Source: UBA952 sp044361535
GTDB taxonomy: Bacteria > Bacteroidota > Bacteroidia > Flavobacteriales_D > Crocinitomicaceae
Assembly (NCBI GenBank): GCA_044361535.1
Contig: JBIKIQ010000002.1
Location: 186,001-250,000 of the forward strand
Direction of reading: 5' to 3'
Length of the DNA stretch: 64,000 nt
Shown: one piece after another, positions 26,456-36,325 of the stretch
Layout: each line of letters opens with the position of its first letter
Numbering within the stretch: position 1 is the stretch's first letter
The notes under the pieces: generated by a model
Database searches by the model: none
What the model was told of the DNA's origin: nothing
The model's input: the letters and a program-made list of their open reading frames with translations, nothing else
Position numbers and translations under genes: made by a program

Positions 26456-28244
26456 TTCAAAAATTCAGGAAGTAACAGATCGAATTAGAAAAAGATCAGA
26501 GAAGTCTCGCGAAGCATACCTAAGGAAAGTTGAGAGTAATTTCAAACCGTTAAATTATAGACAAGGGCTTTCTTGCGGTAATTTAGCTCATGGATTTGCT
26601 GCTTGCGATTCTCACGATAAAAAAATAATTTCAGATTCTGTTTCTCCTAATATTGGTCTTATCACGGCATATAACGACATGTTATCGGCGCATAAAACAT
26701 ACGAAGATTATCCAAAATTTCTTCGAAAATACGCCAATGAATATGGAGGAACCCTACAAGTGGCAGGCGCTACTCCAGCCATGTGTGATGGAGTGACTCA
26801 GGGAAAAGAAGGAATGGATTTATCTTTGCTGAGTCGAGATGTGATTGCTTTTTCTGCAGCCGTTGCCTTATCTCACGATATGTTTGATGGTGCTATGAAT
26901 CTTGGGATTTGCGACAAAATTGTACCTGGACTCATTATCGGAAATTTAAGTTTTGGTCATCTACCAAGTGTTTTTGTTCCAGGTGGACCTATGGAAACGG
27001 GTATTTCTAATGAGGAAAAATCACGAATTAGACAACTATTTGCTGAGGGGAAAATAGGTCGCGAAGAATTATTGAAAGGCGAATCAGATTCCTATCATTC
27101 ACCAGGGACTTGTACGTTTTACGGAACAGCGAACTCCAATCAAATGTTAATGGAAATTATGGGATTACAACTTCCTGGAAGTAGTTTTGTCAATCCGGGA
27201 ACATCTCTAAGGGATGCGCTAAATAAGGAGGCTGTTCGAGTTCTAATTGACACAATAAATGTAAGAGACATAAACAAAACAATTGGATTTTCGTACGATG
27301 AAAAAACCGTAGTGAATGGAATTATCGGTCTTTTAGCATCTGGTGGGTCGACAAATCATACAATCCATCTTCCAGCAATGGCAAAAGCAGCAGGGATTCA
27401 CATAACTTGGGATGATTTTTCTGAATTATCAGCAATTGTTCCGTTGCTTTGTAGAATTTATCCAAATGGAGCAGCAGATGTAAATCATTTTCATGCTGCC
27501 GGTGGAATGGGCTTCTTAATTCGTACGCTGCTCGAAAATGGGCTGTTACATGAGGATGTTAATACAATTGTGGGGAAAGGTCTTTCTAACTACACAAAAG
27601 AGCCTAGAATTATTGATGGAAATTTACGTTTCGTTGATGGCTCTGAGAAATCATTAAATGAAGGTATAATTCGGGATGCAAAAAATCCATTCTCTCCACA
27701 AGGGGGAATCAAAGTATTAAAAGGTAATTTAGGCACCTCTGTAATAAAAACATCAGCGGTTGAAGATCAACATTTGGTAATTGAGGCGGAAGCAATTGTT
27801 TTCGATGATCAAGATGATTTTTTAGAAGCATTTAAAAAGGATGAATTGAATAAAGATTTTATTGCTGTTATTCCATTCCAAGGGCCAAAATTTAAAGGAA
27901 TGCCCGAACTTCACAAATTAACACCTTCGCTTACAGTTCTTTTAAAACGCGGATACAAGGTGGCATTAGTGACCGACGGAAGAATGTCAGGAGCATCAGG
28001 TAAAGTACCATCAGCTATCCATTTATATCCGGAAGCGGCTGAAGGAGGGTTAATTTCTAAAATTCAAACCGGCGATAGAATGAGATTAGATGCTCTTGCT
28101 GGCGAATTAACATGTTTTGCAAATGATTTAGACCAAAGAAATTCAAGATCAATTCCCTATCAAAATTTGAGTCATGGAAGGGAATTATTTGAGAAGGTTC
28201 GAGGATTAATAAGCAATGGAGAAGAAGGAGCTGGAATTTTTTAA
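26445..28244 (+). CDS. edd: Phosphogluconate dehydratase
   Basis: It dehydrates 6-phosphogluconate to 2-keto-3-deoxy-6-phosphogluconate, the first committed Entner-Doudoroff step. The IlvD/Edd family is recognised from GATPAMCDGVTQGKEGM, LGICDKIVPG and SPGTCTFYGTANSNQ, which contain the iron-sulfur cysteines, plus VTDGRMSGASGKVPSAIH near the C-terminus. The 599 residues fit Edd better than the shorter IlvD (~560), and the PNIGLITAYNDMLSAH segment is Edd-like. Its neighbours pgl and eda confirm the assignment over dihydroxyacid dehydratase. Confidence 0.95.
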   Translation: MQINSKIQEVTDRIRKRSEKSREAYLRKVESNFKPLNYRQGLSCGNLAHGFAACDSHDKKIISDSVSPNIGLITAYNDMLSAHKTYEDYPKFLRKYANEYGGTLQVAGATPAMCDGVTQGKEGMDLSLLSRDVIAFSAAVALSHDMFDGAMNLGICDKIVPGLIIGNLSFGHLPSVFVPGGPMETGISNEEKSRIRQLFAEGKIGREELLKGESDSYHSPGTCTFYGTANSNQMLMEIMGLQLPGSSFVNPGTSLRDALNKEAVRVLIDTINVRDINKTIGFSYDEKTVVNGIIGLLASGGSTNHTIHLPAMAKAAGIHITWDDFSELSAIVPLLCRIYPNGAADVNHFHAAGGMGFLIRTLLENGLLHEDVNTIVGKGLSNYTKEPRIIDGNLRFVDGSEKSLNEGIIRDAKNPFSPQGGIKVLKGNLGTSVIKTSAVEDQHLVIEAEAIVFDDQDDFLEAFKKDELNKDFIAVIPFQGPKFKGMPELHKLTPSLTVLLKRGYKVALVTDGRMSGASGKVPSAIHLYPEAAEGGLISKIQTGDRMRLDALAGELTCFANDLDQRNSRSIPYQNLSHGRELFEKVRGLISNGEEGAGIF

Positions 28245-28246
28245 TA

Positions 28247-28816
28247 ATGACTACTATGCAAAATAATATTGAATCTATTTTACAGTCCAATTCTATCATT
28301 CCGGTTGTGACTATTCAGAATGAAGCAGAAATTGACGCCATTTATAATAAGTTATTGAATAATGGAATTCGATGTATTGAAATAACCTTGCGAACTGACT
28401 ATTCTTTTCAAGCGATTGCAGAGTTCAAGAATCGCTACGGGAATGAATTTAAAGTGGGCGTTGGGACTGTCATTAATAAGGGGCAAATAGATAATTGCAT
28501 AGAATTAAATGTTGATTTTATGGTTAGCCCTGGTTTAACTCCGGATTTAGCAGAAGCACTTTATGAAAGTAAAATTGCATTTTTACCAGGTGCTGTTACT
28601 CCTAGTGAAATTATTAAAGGACAAGAATTAGGTGTGCAATTTTTTAAATTTTTTCCTGCAAATCTTTTTGGAGGATTAGCGACGCTTAGAGCATATGAAA
28701 GTGTTTTTAAAGGGGTCAAATTTTGTCCTACAGGTGGTGTGAACGAATCAAATTACAATGATTTTTTAAAGCTTGAAAATGTGATCTCCGTTGGAGGAAC
28801 ATGGGTTCTAAAATAA
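28247..28816 (+). CDS. eda: KDPG aldolase
   Basis: It cleaves 2-keto-3-deoxy-6-phosphogluconate to pyruvate and glyceraldehyde-3-phosphate. Key segments are IIPVVTIQ, IEITLRTDYSF (catalytic Glu and the Arg of the E-x-T-x-R motif), GVGTVINKGQ, FLPGAVTPSEI, FKFFPANLFGG (Schiff-base Lys) and CPTGGVNESNY. It has 189 residues; many Eda proteins have about 205-215, and this one stops right after GGTWVL without the usual C-terminal helix. It starts 2 bases after edd (an alternative ATG is at 28256) and precedes gap by 6 bases. Confidence 0.93.
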   Translation: MTTMQNNIESILQSNSIIPVVTIQNEAEIDAIYNKLLNNGIRCIEITLRTDYSFQAIAEFKNRYGNEFKVGVGTVINKGQIDNCIELNVDFMVSPGLTPDLAEALYESKIAFLPGAVTPSEIIKGQELGVQFFKFFPANLFGGLATLRAYESVFKGVKFCPTGGVNESNYNDFLKLENVISVGGTWVLK

Positions 28817-28822
28817 TTATCT

Positions 28823-29836
28823 ATGGAAACTATAAAAATTGGAATTAATGGTTTTGGTCGTATCGGACGAATGGTTTTTCGTGCAGCACTTAATAATCCA
28901 AAAGTTGAGGTAGTTGCCATAAATGATTTGGTTGACCCTGAATATTTGGCATATATGCTTAAGTACGATTCCACTCATGGCAAACTTACCAATCAAATAG
29001 CCCTTGACTCCGGTAATTTAATCGTTGATGGAAAGAAAATTCGCATTACGAACAAGAAAAATCCTGCTGAAATTGAGTGGGGTGAGATGGGTAATTTAAC
29101 TGTTGTTGAGTCAACGGGATTATTTCTCGATCAAGAGAAAGCTAGCGCTCACTTAACAGCAGGCGCTGGTAGAATAATTCTTTCTGCTCCTCCGAAAGAT
29201 GATACGCCGATTTTCGTTATGGGAGTGAATCACGGCAACTACAATTCAGATATGAAAATCGTCTCAAATGCCTCATGCACAACAAATTGTTTAGCGCCAA
29301 TTGCCAAGATTCTTCATGATAATTTTGGAATTCGTTCAGGACTCATGTGTACCGTTCATGCTGTTACTGCCACTCAAAAAACGGTAGATAGTCCATCTGC
29401 TAAGGATTGGAGAGGAGGTCGTGGTGCAATGCAAAATATTATTCCTTCGTCCACTGGAGCAGCGTCTGCAGTTGGAAAAGTTATCCCTGAACTTAAAGGC
29501 AGGTTAACGGGTGTAGCTTATCGTATTCCAACTCCCAATGTTTCTTTGGTAGATTTGAGCGTAAATTTGGAGAAAAAAACTTCCTATGACGAAATTAAAT
29601 CTGTCATGAAATATGCGTCTGAAAATACAATGAAAGGAATTTTAGGGTATACCGAGGATCATGTTGTTTCAACTGATTTTCTAGGTGACTCTCACATCTC
29701 CATTTTTGATGCAAAGGCAGGTTTGATGGTGGGGGATGATTTCGCAAAGGTTGTCGCTTGGTATGATAATGAATGTGGGTATGCAACCAAACTTGTTGAT
29801 TTAATTGAGTTTACAAATAATGGTTTTAAAAGCTAA
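28823..29836 (+). CDS. gap: Glyceraldehyde-3-phosphate dehydrogenase
   Basis: It oxidises glyceraldehyde-3-phosphate, the product of the upstream aldolase. The Rossmann motif INGFGRIGRMVFR, the active-site segment SNASCTTNCLAP with the catalytic Cys, the phosphate-binding SSTGAASAVGKVIPELKGRL and the C-terminal WYDNECGYATKLVDL are all present. AINDLVD after the second strand suggests NAD+ preference. The 337-residue length is typical. Being last in the zwf-pgl-edd-eda operon couples the lower glycolytic step to the ED pathway. A degree of promoter sharing with the alpha-glucan genes is inferred. Confidence 0.96.
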   Translation: METIKIGINGFGRIGRMVFRAALNNPKVEVVAINDLVDPEYLAYMLKYDSTHGKLTNQIALDSGNLIVDGKKIRITNKKNPAEIEWGEMGNLTVVESTGLFLDQEKASAHLTAGAGRIILSAPPKDDTPIFVMGVNHGNYNSDMKIVSNASCTTNCLAPIAKILHDNFGIRSGLMCTVHAVTATQKTVDSPSAKDWRGGRGAMQNIIPSSTGAASAVGKVIPELKGRLTGVAYRIPTPNVSLVDLSVNLEKKTSYDEIKSVMKYASENTMKGILGYTEDHVVSTDFLGDSHISIFDAKAGLMVGDDFAKVVAWYDNECGYATKLVDLIEFTNNGFKS

Positions 29837-29955
29837 ATCGTAAAATCCAATTTTTAAAGTAAGACCAAGCTTTTTTGATGTTTTTCGCTCAGCGTTTTTG
29901 AAGGAATGATAATTTTACGTTAATTAACTATTATTTTTCCATAATGCATTAACAT

Positions 29956-29989
29956 TTTGTTTTAGTTTTTCAATATTCTATTATATTTT
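29956..29989 (+). promoter_or_regulatory. Possible adhesin promoter
   Basis: TTTG (29956-29959) and TATATTTT (29982-29989) are separated by 22 bases, slightly longer than the usual 19-21, and the final G is missing. It sits 30 bases before the adhesin ATG in a very AT-rich stretch. Confidence 0.3.
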
Positions 29990-30019
29990 TACACAAAACT
30001 ATACTCGAATTTGAAAGCT

Positions 30020-33000
30020 ATGCGCATCAAAGTTATTTTTCTTCATATTTTTCTTTTTTTTACTTGTTATATCGTTAATTCCCAAACGGTTACTTTTAAT
30101 TTTACGGGTTCTGTCCAAACGTGGACTGTGCCTGCCGGGGTGACAAGTGTAAATTTTACAGTCGCCGGAGCCAAAGGTGGCGGTGTGAATGGCGGTAATG
30201 GAGCCGTTATTACAAAAAACTGTTTCAATGTCACGCCTGGTCAGGTTTTGAATATCTATGTTGGAGGAATGGGGATTCAAGGAGCTAACTCCGGTGGATG
30301 GAATGGTGGGGGTACTGGTCACACAACAGCAACAGTTGCATATAGATCTTGGGGTGGTGGCGGAGCATCAGATATTAGAATAGGGGGAACGGCTCTTGCA
30401 AATAGAGTAATTGTTGCAGGAGGTGGTGGTGGTAGAGGAGGTGGTTCATCTCCCGTATGTGGTGGGGCAGCTAATTGTAATAATGGTGGTGCGGGTTGTT
30501 CAACTTTCGGTATTGCTGGTGGTGGTGGAACACAAACTGCAGGTGGTGCAGGTGGTACTCCATGGGCGGGAACTCCTCCTGGAGGTTCACCAGGTACTTT
30601 AGGGCAAGGTGGGCAAGGTGGTTTTTGGCAAACAGCATCCGGTGGTGGTGGTGGTGGTGGTTTTTATGGTGGCGGTGGCGGCGGTAATGATGGGTGTTGC
30701 ACCGGAGCAAATGGCGGCGGTGGCGGCGGCGCTGGGTCTTCATTGGTTCCCGCCGGTGGAACTTGTCTTGCAGCTGGTAACGCAACCAATGGATATGTAA
30801 CCATTACAGTTTCAACCTTACCAGGAATTTCAGCAACAAATACTGGACCTTATTGCCCAGGACAAACAATACAATTGAACGCTACAGGTGGAGGAACCTA
30901 TTCATGGTCTGGGCCAAATGGTTTTACATCAACATTACAAAATCCTACAATTCCAAATATGGCAGCGGTTAATGCAGGGACATATACCGTAACCGTAACA
31001 AACAGTGGATGTTCATCTTCAACTACTACCACGGTAACTTTAAATTCTGGACCAACGGTTAATTTGACTCCTTCTAATGCAGCTTGTGCATCAGCCACGA
31101 ATGGATCAATTAATGTTGTAGCGACAGGATCAACACCGGGCTATAATGTGTCTTGGACAGGTCCTTCAACCGGAAATCCTGCTGGAACTGAAATATCTGC
31201 AAGTGGAGGTAATTACAATATAGCAAATCTTGGAGTTGGAACCTATACAGTTACAGTAACGGCCAATAACCTGTGTGCAACAACTGCAATAACTACAATA
31301 AATGCAAATCCTGGGGTAACTGGCTCAGCAACTTTCGTTTCACCACTTTGTAATAGTGCATCAAATGCTTCAATTACTGTTACTGCTAATTTAGGAATAG
31401 CTCCTTACCAAGTGAGTTGGACAGGTCCTACAACTGGAAATCCTGCGGGAGATGAAATAACTGTTGCGAACGGAACCTATCAAATAACTTCTGCATCAGC
31501 AGGATCTTATACCGTTACAATAACGGATGCTGCTGGGTGTTTCTATTCTTTTCCAGTTTCAGTTACTCAACCAGCATCTTTAACGGCATCTTCAACAATG
31601 ATTCCTGTATTGTGTAATGGCGGAACTACAGGTTCGATAACCGGAACAGCAACTGGTGGAACAGCTCCTTATAATATGAGTTGGTCAGGTCCAATAAATG
31701 GCGATCCAGCAGGCAATGAAATCTCAATAGACGGGGGTTCTTATTCTGTAAATAATGCACCGCAAGGTTCCTATACGATCACAATAACTGATGCAAATGG
31801 TTGTTTGGCAACTTCTAATATACAAGTAAATCAACCACTTCCATTAGTAGCTAGTGCTGTTAGTTCATCTGCTTTGTGTAATGGTAGCTCAGATGGATCA
31901 ATTACTGTGACGGCATCAGACGGAACAGCTCCTTATAATGTTTCTTGGACGGGAGCAACAACAGGGGATCCTGCTGGAACTGAAATATCTGTTTCTAACG
32001 GAAGTTATCAAATTACCTCTGTTATTGCTGGTAACTATACAATAACTGTTACTGATGCCAATGGATGTACAACACAAACAACGTCAACGGTTACTCAACC
32101 CATAGTTTTAAGTGCATCTGCAACTAATACAGCAGCACTATGTAACGGTAGCGCTGACGGAACGATTACAGTTACATCTAATGATGGTACTCCTGTTTAC
32201 AACGTTTCATGGGCAGGACCAGTTTCTGGTGATCCTGCAGGAAATGAAATTACAACATCTGGTGGGAATTATACAATTACTGGTGTGTCTGCAGGAACAT
32301 ATACAATAACAGTTACTGATGCCAATGGTTGTACAACCACCACGATTTCAACAATTACGGAACCAACCACTGTTTCAGCTACTGCGACAAATACTTCGGT
32401 ATTGTGTAATGGTGGAACTACAGGTTCAGTTACCGGACTTGCAAGTGGCGGAACAGCCCCTTATGATATGAGTTGGGCAGGGCCAAATACAGGGGATCCT
32501 GCAGGAGATGAGATAAATACTGATGGTGGTTCATACACAGTAAATGGCGCTCCAGCTGGAACGTATACAATTACAATGACGGATGGTAACGGTTGCGTTG
32601 CAACTACAACAACTCAAATTATTGAACCAGCTGGATTAACTGCATCTGCGTTGAATACAGCAGTTCTTTGTAACGCTGGTTCAAGTGGAACCGTTCAAGG
32701 TTCAGCTACTGGCGGTACCGCTCCATACAATATGAGTTGGACGGGTCCAAATACAGGAAACCCTGCGGGTGATGAAATCAATGTTGATGGTGGATCTTAC
32801 ACGGTAAATGGAGCTCCAGCGGGTTCATATACCATTACAATGACGGATGGGAATGGATGTACAGCTACAGCAACCACTACTATCATCGAGCCGCTTGCAT
32901 TAAGTGCATCAGCTGTAAGTACGGCTGCAATTTGCAACGGAAGTGCAGATGGAACAATTACTGTGACAGCAACAGATGGAACTGCTCCATATAATGTTTC

Positions 33001-36000
33001 ATGGACTGGACAATCCTCTGGAGATCCAATTGGTGATGAAATTGCAAGTTCAGGAGCAAATTATCTGATTTCTTCACTCAACCCAGGAAGTTATACAATA
33101 ACTGTTACTGATGCCAATGGATGTACAACACAAACAACATCAACAGTTACTCAACCCATAGCTTTAAGTGCATCAGCAACTAATACAGCAGCACTATGTA
33201 ACGGTAGCGCTGACGGAACAATTACAGTTACATCTAATGATGGTACTCCTGTTTACAACGTTTCATGGGCAGGACCAGTCTCTGGTGATCCTGCAGGAAA
33301 TGAAATCACAATATCTGGCGGGAATTATACAATTACTGGTGTGTCTGCAGGAACATATACAATAACTGTTACTGATGCCAATGGTTGTGCAACCACTACG
33401 ACTTCAACAATTACAGAACCGACCACTGTTTCAGCTACCGCGACAAATACTTCGGTATTGTGTAATGGTGGAACAACAGGTTCAGTTACCGGACTTGCAA
33501 GTGGAGGAACAGCACCTTATGATATGAGTTGGGCAGGGCCAAATACGGGCGATCCTGTAGGAGATGAGATAAATACCGATGGTGGTTCATATACAGTAAA
33601 TGGTGCTCCAGCGGGAACTTATACAATTACAATGACGGATGGTAATGGATGCGTTGCAACTACAACAACTCAAATAATTGAACCTGCGGGATTAACTGCA
33701 TCTGCGTTGAATACAGCAGTTCTTTGTAATGCTGGTTCAAGTGGAACCGTTCAAGGTTCAGCTACTGGCGGTACCGCTCCATACAATATGAGTTGGACGG
33801 GTCCAAATACAGGAAACCCTGCAGGTGATGAAATCAATGTTGATGGTGGATCTTACACGGTAAATGGAGCTCCAGCGGGTTCATATACCATTACAATGAC
33901 GGATGGGAATGGATGTACAGCTACAGCAACCACTACTGTCATCGAGCCAGCGATACTACAGGTAAACTCGGCACCAGTTCCTCCTTTGTGTAATGGTGTT
34001 TTCAATGGTTCTATGAATGTTACAGCAACAGGTGGAACAGCACCATACGATGTTTCATGGTCGGGGCCAAATAGCGACAATCCTATTGGTACTGAAATAA
34101 TAGCAGATGGAGGAACATATACTATTACTGGAGTTGGTGCTGGGACTTATACAATCACTTTAACAGATGGTAATGGCTGCGTAACAACTACAACAACAAC
34201 GCTTGTCCCACCTATTGCATTAACTATTTCCACACAATCAGTCGATGTTGCTTGTAGTGGTGGAAATACAGGCTCAATTCAAGTAGTAGCAAATAATGGA
34301 ACTCCAGGTTATAATGTTTCTTGGTCGGGAGTAGCAGCAGGAAATCCAAATGGAATTGAAATAAATACAAGTGGAGGTTCATATACAATCCCAAGTTTAA
34401 TTGCTGGTTCCTACACAGTATTTGTTTCTGATTTGAATGGGTGTATTGATAGTAATTTTGTTCAAATTATTGAACCAACTGCAATTAGTGAACAAAATCT
34501 CACAACTCCTGCCTTATGCTCAACATCTTTGGATGGTACCGTTGGAATAACAGTTTCAGGGGGAATTGCGCCATACAATCTCGAATTGAATGGTGGTACA
34601 TTGTCAAATCCACCGGGTGATGAGATTATTTCATCTGGAGGTTCGTATACATTCACGAATCTCGCAATAGGAAATTACACAGTAATCATAACAGATGATA
34701 ATAATTGTAGTATTACGACATCAATTACGATTAACACAAATAACAATCCACCGACCGTAACAATGGTCAATGATACAATTTGTACTGGTCAATCAGCAAC
34801 ACTAATTCCTGTTGTAAATCCAAGCGGAGGCACTTTTTTATGGGGGAATGGGAGTTCAGGTACCACACTTACAATCTCTCCAATTACTACAACACAGTAT
34901 GCTGTTCTTTATAATTACAGCGGTTGTCTAGCTCAAGGATCTGCTTTTGTAGTCGTGAATCCTATTCCAACTGTTACTCTTTCAAATGAAACAATTTGTG
35001 CAGGTGAATCTGTTACGTTGAGTCCAACATCCGCTCAACCAACCGGAGGATCTTATTCATGGTCAACTAATAATACAAATTCATCCATCACAGTCAATCC
35101 AACTTCGACCTCAAATTATTCGCTCATATATACGGTTAACGGATGTTCAAGTGCGCCAGCAAGTGCAACTGTTACAGTTAATCCTGTTCCAAGCTTAACT
35201 ATTAACAGTCCAGCAATTTGTATTGGTGAAACAGCAACCTTAACAGCAACTCCTAATTTGCCGGGAGGATCTGTTGTATGGACACCAACCAATGAGACAA
35301 CTACCTCAATTGATGTAACTCCTGTTATTACCTCTACTTATTCTGCTATTTATACATTGAATGGTTGTTCAAGTAATTCCGTTTCAACTTCTGTTACGGT
35401 GAACCCAATACCAAATGTGTCATTTGATGCATCAATTTTAGAAGGTTGTAGTCCCTTGTCTGTTCAGCTTTGGAATACTTCTCAAGATGCCAATCTTTCC
35501 ACACTAACAGAATGGGCCATAGATAATAGTTCTAATTTTAACGGAGACACCATTAATCCTACTCTTTTTGCTGGGTGTCACGATATAACTCTTTCAATGA
35601 CCGTAAATGGATGTGTTGGCACGGTGACCTATGATGATTTCATTTGCGCGGAGTCTATACCAGTAGCTTCTTTTTCTCCAAATATTAATTCATTCACTGA
35701 AAGTTCTCAAGCAATTGAATTAATCAATCAATCTATTGGAGCAAGCAGTTACAGCTGGAATATGGGTGATGGAACCTTTTATACAACTACAGATGTAACA
35801 CATATGTATGGGCAAACATCAAGTGGTCAAACCATTTGGTTGACTGCAACTTCAGATCTGGGGTGTGTTGACAGTACAAGTATTACAATTCCTTACGAAG
35901 ATGCGATAATTTACTACATTCCGAATACGTTTACTCCGGATGGTGATGAATTTAATAATACGTTTGTTCCAGTTTTTACTGCGGGTATTGACATACACAC

Positions 36001-36196
36001 TTTTGAAATGAGTATTTTCAACCGATGGGGTGAAGTAATATTCTATTCTGAAGATCCGAGCAGAGGATGGGATGGAACATTCGGCAACCAAGGTCTTGAT
36101 GTTCAAGCGGGTATCTATACCTACCTTATTTCATTTAAAACTCCACAATTAGACGATAGACAGATAATAACAGGGCATGTGAATATAATACGATAA
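30020..36196 (+). CDS. Giant SprB-repeat surface adhesin with gliding-motility-type C-terminus
   Basis: The ATG at 30020 gives a signal peptide (residues 1-~20, CYIVNSQ); an in-frame TTG at 30011 is less likely. The ~2058-residue protein has a glycine-rich domain (~25-275, with Gly runs coded by GGT/GGC repeats), an Ig-like segment, about 14 SprB-like modules of ~88 residues (each with a first Cys in LCNG and a second in ANGC or GNGC), three Ig-like repeats beginning TICTGQSATL or similar, a PKD-like domain (SYSWNMGDGTF) and a ~90-residue type B type IX secretion domain (YYIPNTFTPDGDEFNNTFVP to the end). SprB itself is a mobile gliding adhesin; whether this cell glides cannot be told here. 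Binding target is unknown. Modules have been duplicated recently (see repeat entries). Confidence 0.93.
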   Translation: MRIKVIFLHIFLFFTCYIVNSQTVTFNFTGSVQTWTVPAGVTSVNFTVAGAKGGGVNGGNGAVITKNCFNVTPGQVLNIYVGGMGIQGANSGGWNGGGTGHTTATVAYRSWGGGGASDIRIGGTALANRVIVAGGGGGRGGGSSPVCGGAANCNNGGAGCSTFGIAGGGGTQTAGGAGGTPWAGTPPGGSPGTLGQGGQGGFWQTASGGGGGGGFYGGGGGGNDGCCTGANGGGGGGAGSSLVPAGGTCLAAGNATNGYVTITVSTLPGISATNTGPYCPGQTIQLNATGGGTYSWSGPNGFTSTLQNPTIPNMAAVNAGTYTVTVTNSGCSSSTTTTVTLNSGPTVNLTPSNAACASATNGSINVVATGSTPGYNVSWTGPSTGNPAGTEISASGGNYNIANLGVGTYTVTVTANNLCATTAITTINANPGVTGSATFVSPLCNSASNASITVTANLGIAPYQVSWTGPTTGNPAGDEITVANGTYQITSASAGSYTVTITDAAGCFYSFPVSVTQPASLTASSTMIPVLCNGGTTGSITGTATGGTAPYNMSWSGPINGDPAGNEISIDGGSYSVNNAPQGSYTITITDANGCLATSNIQVNQPLPLVASAVSSSALCNGSSDGSITVTASDGTAPYNVSWTGATTGDPAGTEISVSNGSYQITSVIAGNYTITVTDANGCTTQTTSTVTQPIVLSASATNTAALCNGSADGTITVTSNDGTPVYNVSWAGPVSGDPAGNEITTSGGNYTITGVSAGTYTITVTDANGCTTTTISTITEPTTVSATATNTSVLCNGGTTGSVTGLASGGTAPYDMSWAGPNTGDPAGDEINTDGGSYTVNGAPAGTYTITMTDGNGCVATTTTQIIEPAGLTASALNTAVLCNAGSSGTVQGSATGGTAPYNMSWTGPNTGNPAGDEINVDGGSYTVNGAPAGSYTITMTDGNGCTATATTTIIEPLALSASAVSTAAICNGSADGTITVTATDGTAPYNVSWTGQSSGDPIGDEIASSGANYLISSLNPGSYTITVTDANGCTTQTTSTVTQPIALSASATNTAALCNGSADGTITVTSNDGTPVYNVSWAGPVSGDPAGNEITISGGNYTITGVSAGTYTITVTDANGCATTTTSTITEPTTVSATATNTSVLCNGGTTGSVTGLASGGTAPYDMSWAGPNTGDPVGDEINTDGGSYTVNGAPAGTYTITMTDGNGCVATTTTQIIEPAGLTASALNTAVLCNAGSSGTVQGSATGGTAPYNMSWTGPNTGNPAGDEINVDGGSYTVNGAPAGSYTITMTDGNGCTATATTTVIEPAILQVNSAPVPPLCNGVFNGSMNVTATGGTAPYDVSWSGPNSDNPIGTEIIADGGTYTITGVGAGTYTITLTDGNGCVTTTTTTLVPPIALTISTQSVDVACSGGNTGSIQVVANNGTPGYNVSWSGVAAGNPNGIEINTSGGSYTIPSLIAGSYTVFVSDLNGCIDSNFVQIIEPTAISEQNLTTPALCSTSLDGTVGITVSGGIAPYNLELNGGTLSNPPGDEIISSGGSYTFTNLAIGNYTVIITDDNNCSITTSITINTNNNPPTVTMVNDTICTGQSATLIPVVNPSGGTFLWGNGSSGTTLTISPITTTQYAVLYNYSGCLAQGSAFVVVNPIPTVTLSNETICAGESVTLSPTSAQPTGGSYSWSTNNTNSSITVNPTSTSNYSLIYTVNGCSSAPASATVTVNPVPSLTINSPAICIGETATLTATPNLPGGSVVWTPTNETTTSIDVTPVITSTYSAIYTLNGCSSNSVSTSVTVNPIPNVSFDASILEGCSPLSVQLWNTSQDANLSTLTEWAIDNSSNFNGDTINPTLFAGCHDITLSMTVNGCVGTVTYDDFICAESIPVASFSPNINSFTESSQAIELINQSIGASSYSWNMGDGTFYTTTDVTHMYGQTSSGQTIWLTATSDLGCVDSTSITIPYEDAIIYYIPNTFTPDGDEFNNTFVPVFTAGIDIHTFEMSIFNRWGEVIFYSEDPSRGWDGTFGNQGLDVQAGIYTYLISFKTPQLDDRQIITGHVNIIR
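32036..32892 (+). repeat. Internal duplication, copy A (857 bp)
   Basis: This segment is almost identical to 33092-33948; anchor sequences in both copies are exactly 1056 bases apart at the start, middle and end. The offset equals four 88-residue SprB modules, so a four-module block was duplicated in frame and three to just over three modules remain near-identical. Confidence 0.9.
33092..33948 (+). repeat. Internal duplication, copy B (857 bp)
   Basis: This is the second copy of the block at 32036-32892, with scattered mostly single-base differences. The intervening module (about 32893-33091) differs clearly from its counterpart upstream, which marks the limits of the homogenised part. Confidence 0.9.
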
Positions 36197-36325
36197 ATTC
36201 AATTATAGGATTATTAGACGAAATGTAGAAAGTTAGTAGTTAGAATTGATAGCGAGATTTTTTGTCTATTTTTTATTGTTAAAGGTTTTTACGATTTCCT
36301 TGAATAATTCTTTTGATATAACTCT

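Noticed and set aside
26445..28244. Edd-like gene as dihydroxyacid dehydratase (ilvD)
   Set aside because: The 599-residue length, Edd-like N-terminal segments and position between pgl and eda fit phosphogluconate dehydratase.
29837..29890. Possible terminator after gap (AAAAGCT near 29828 with AGCTTTT near 29870)
   Set aside because: The stem is only 7 bp with a loop of over 30 bases and overlaps the coding end; not convincing.
30471..30785. Histidine-rich antisense reading frame in the adhesin's glycine-rich region
   Set aside because: It is the complement of GGT-type glycine codons; the low-complexity product has no family features.
32036..33948. Repeats considered as CRISPR or satellite array
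   Set aside because: The repeats are in frame, about 264 bases each, coding and diverged like protein modules; there are no short uniform repeats with unique spacers.
36197..36325. Gap between the adhesin and hflX examined for a terminator or small gene
   Set aside because: Only AT-rich sequence without a stable hairpin or a credible reading frame was found.
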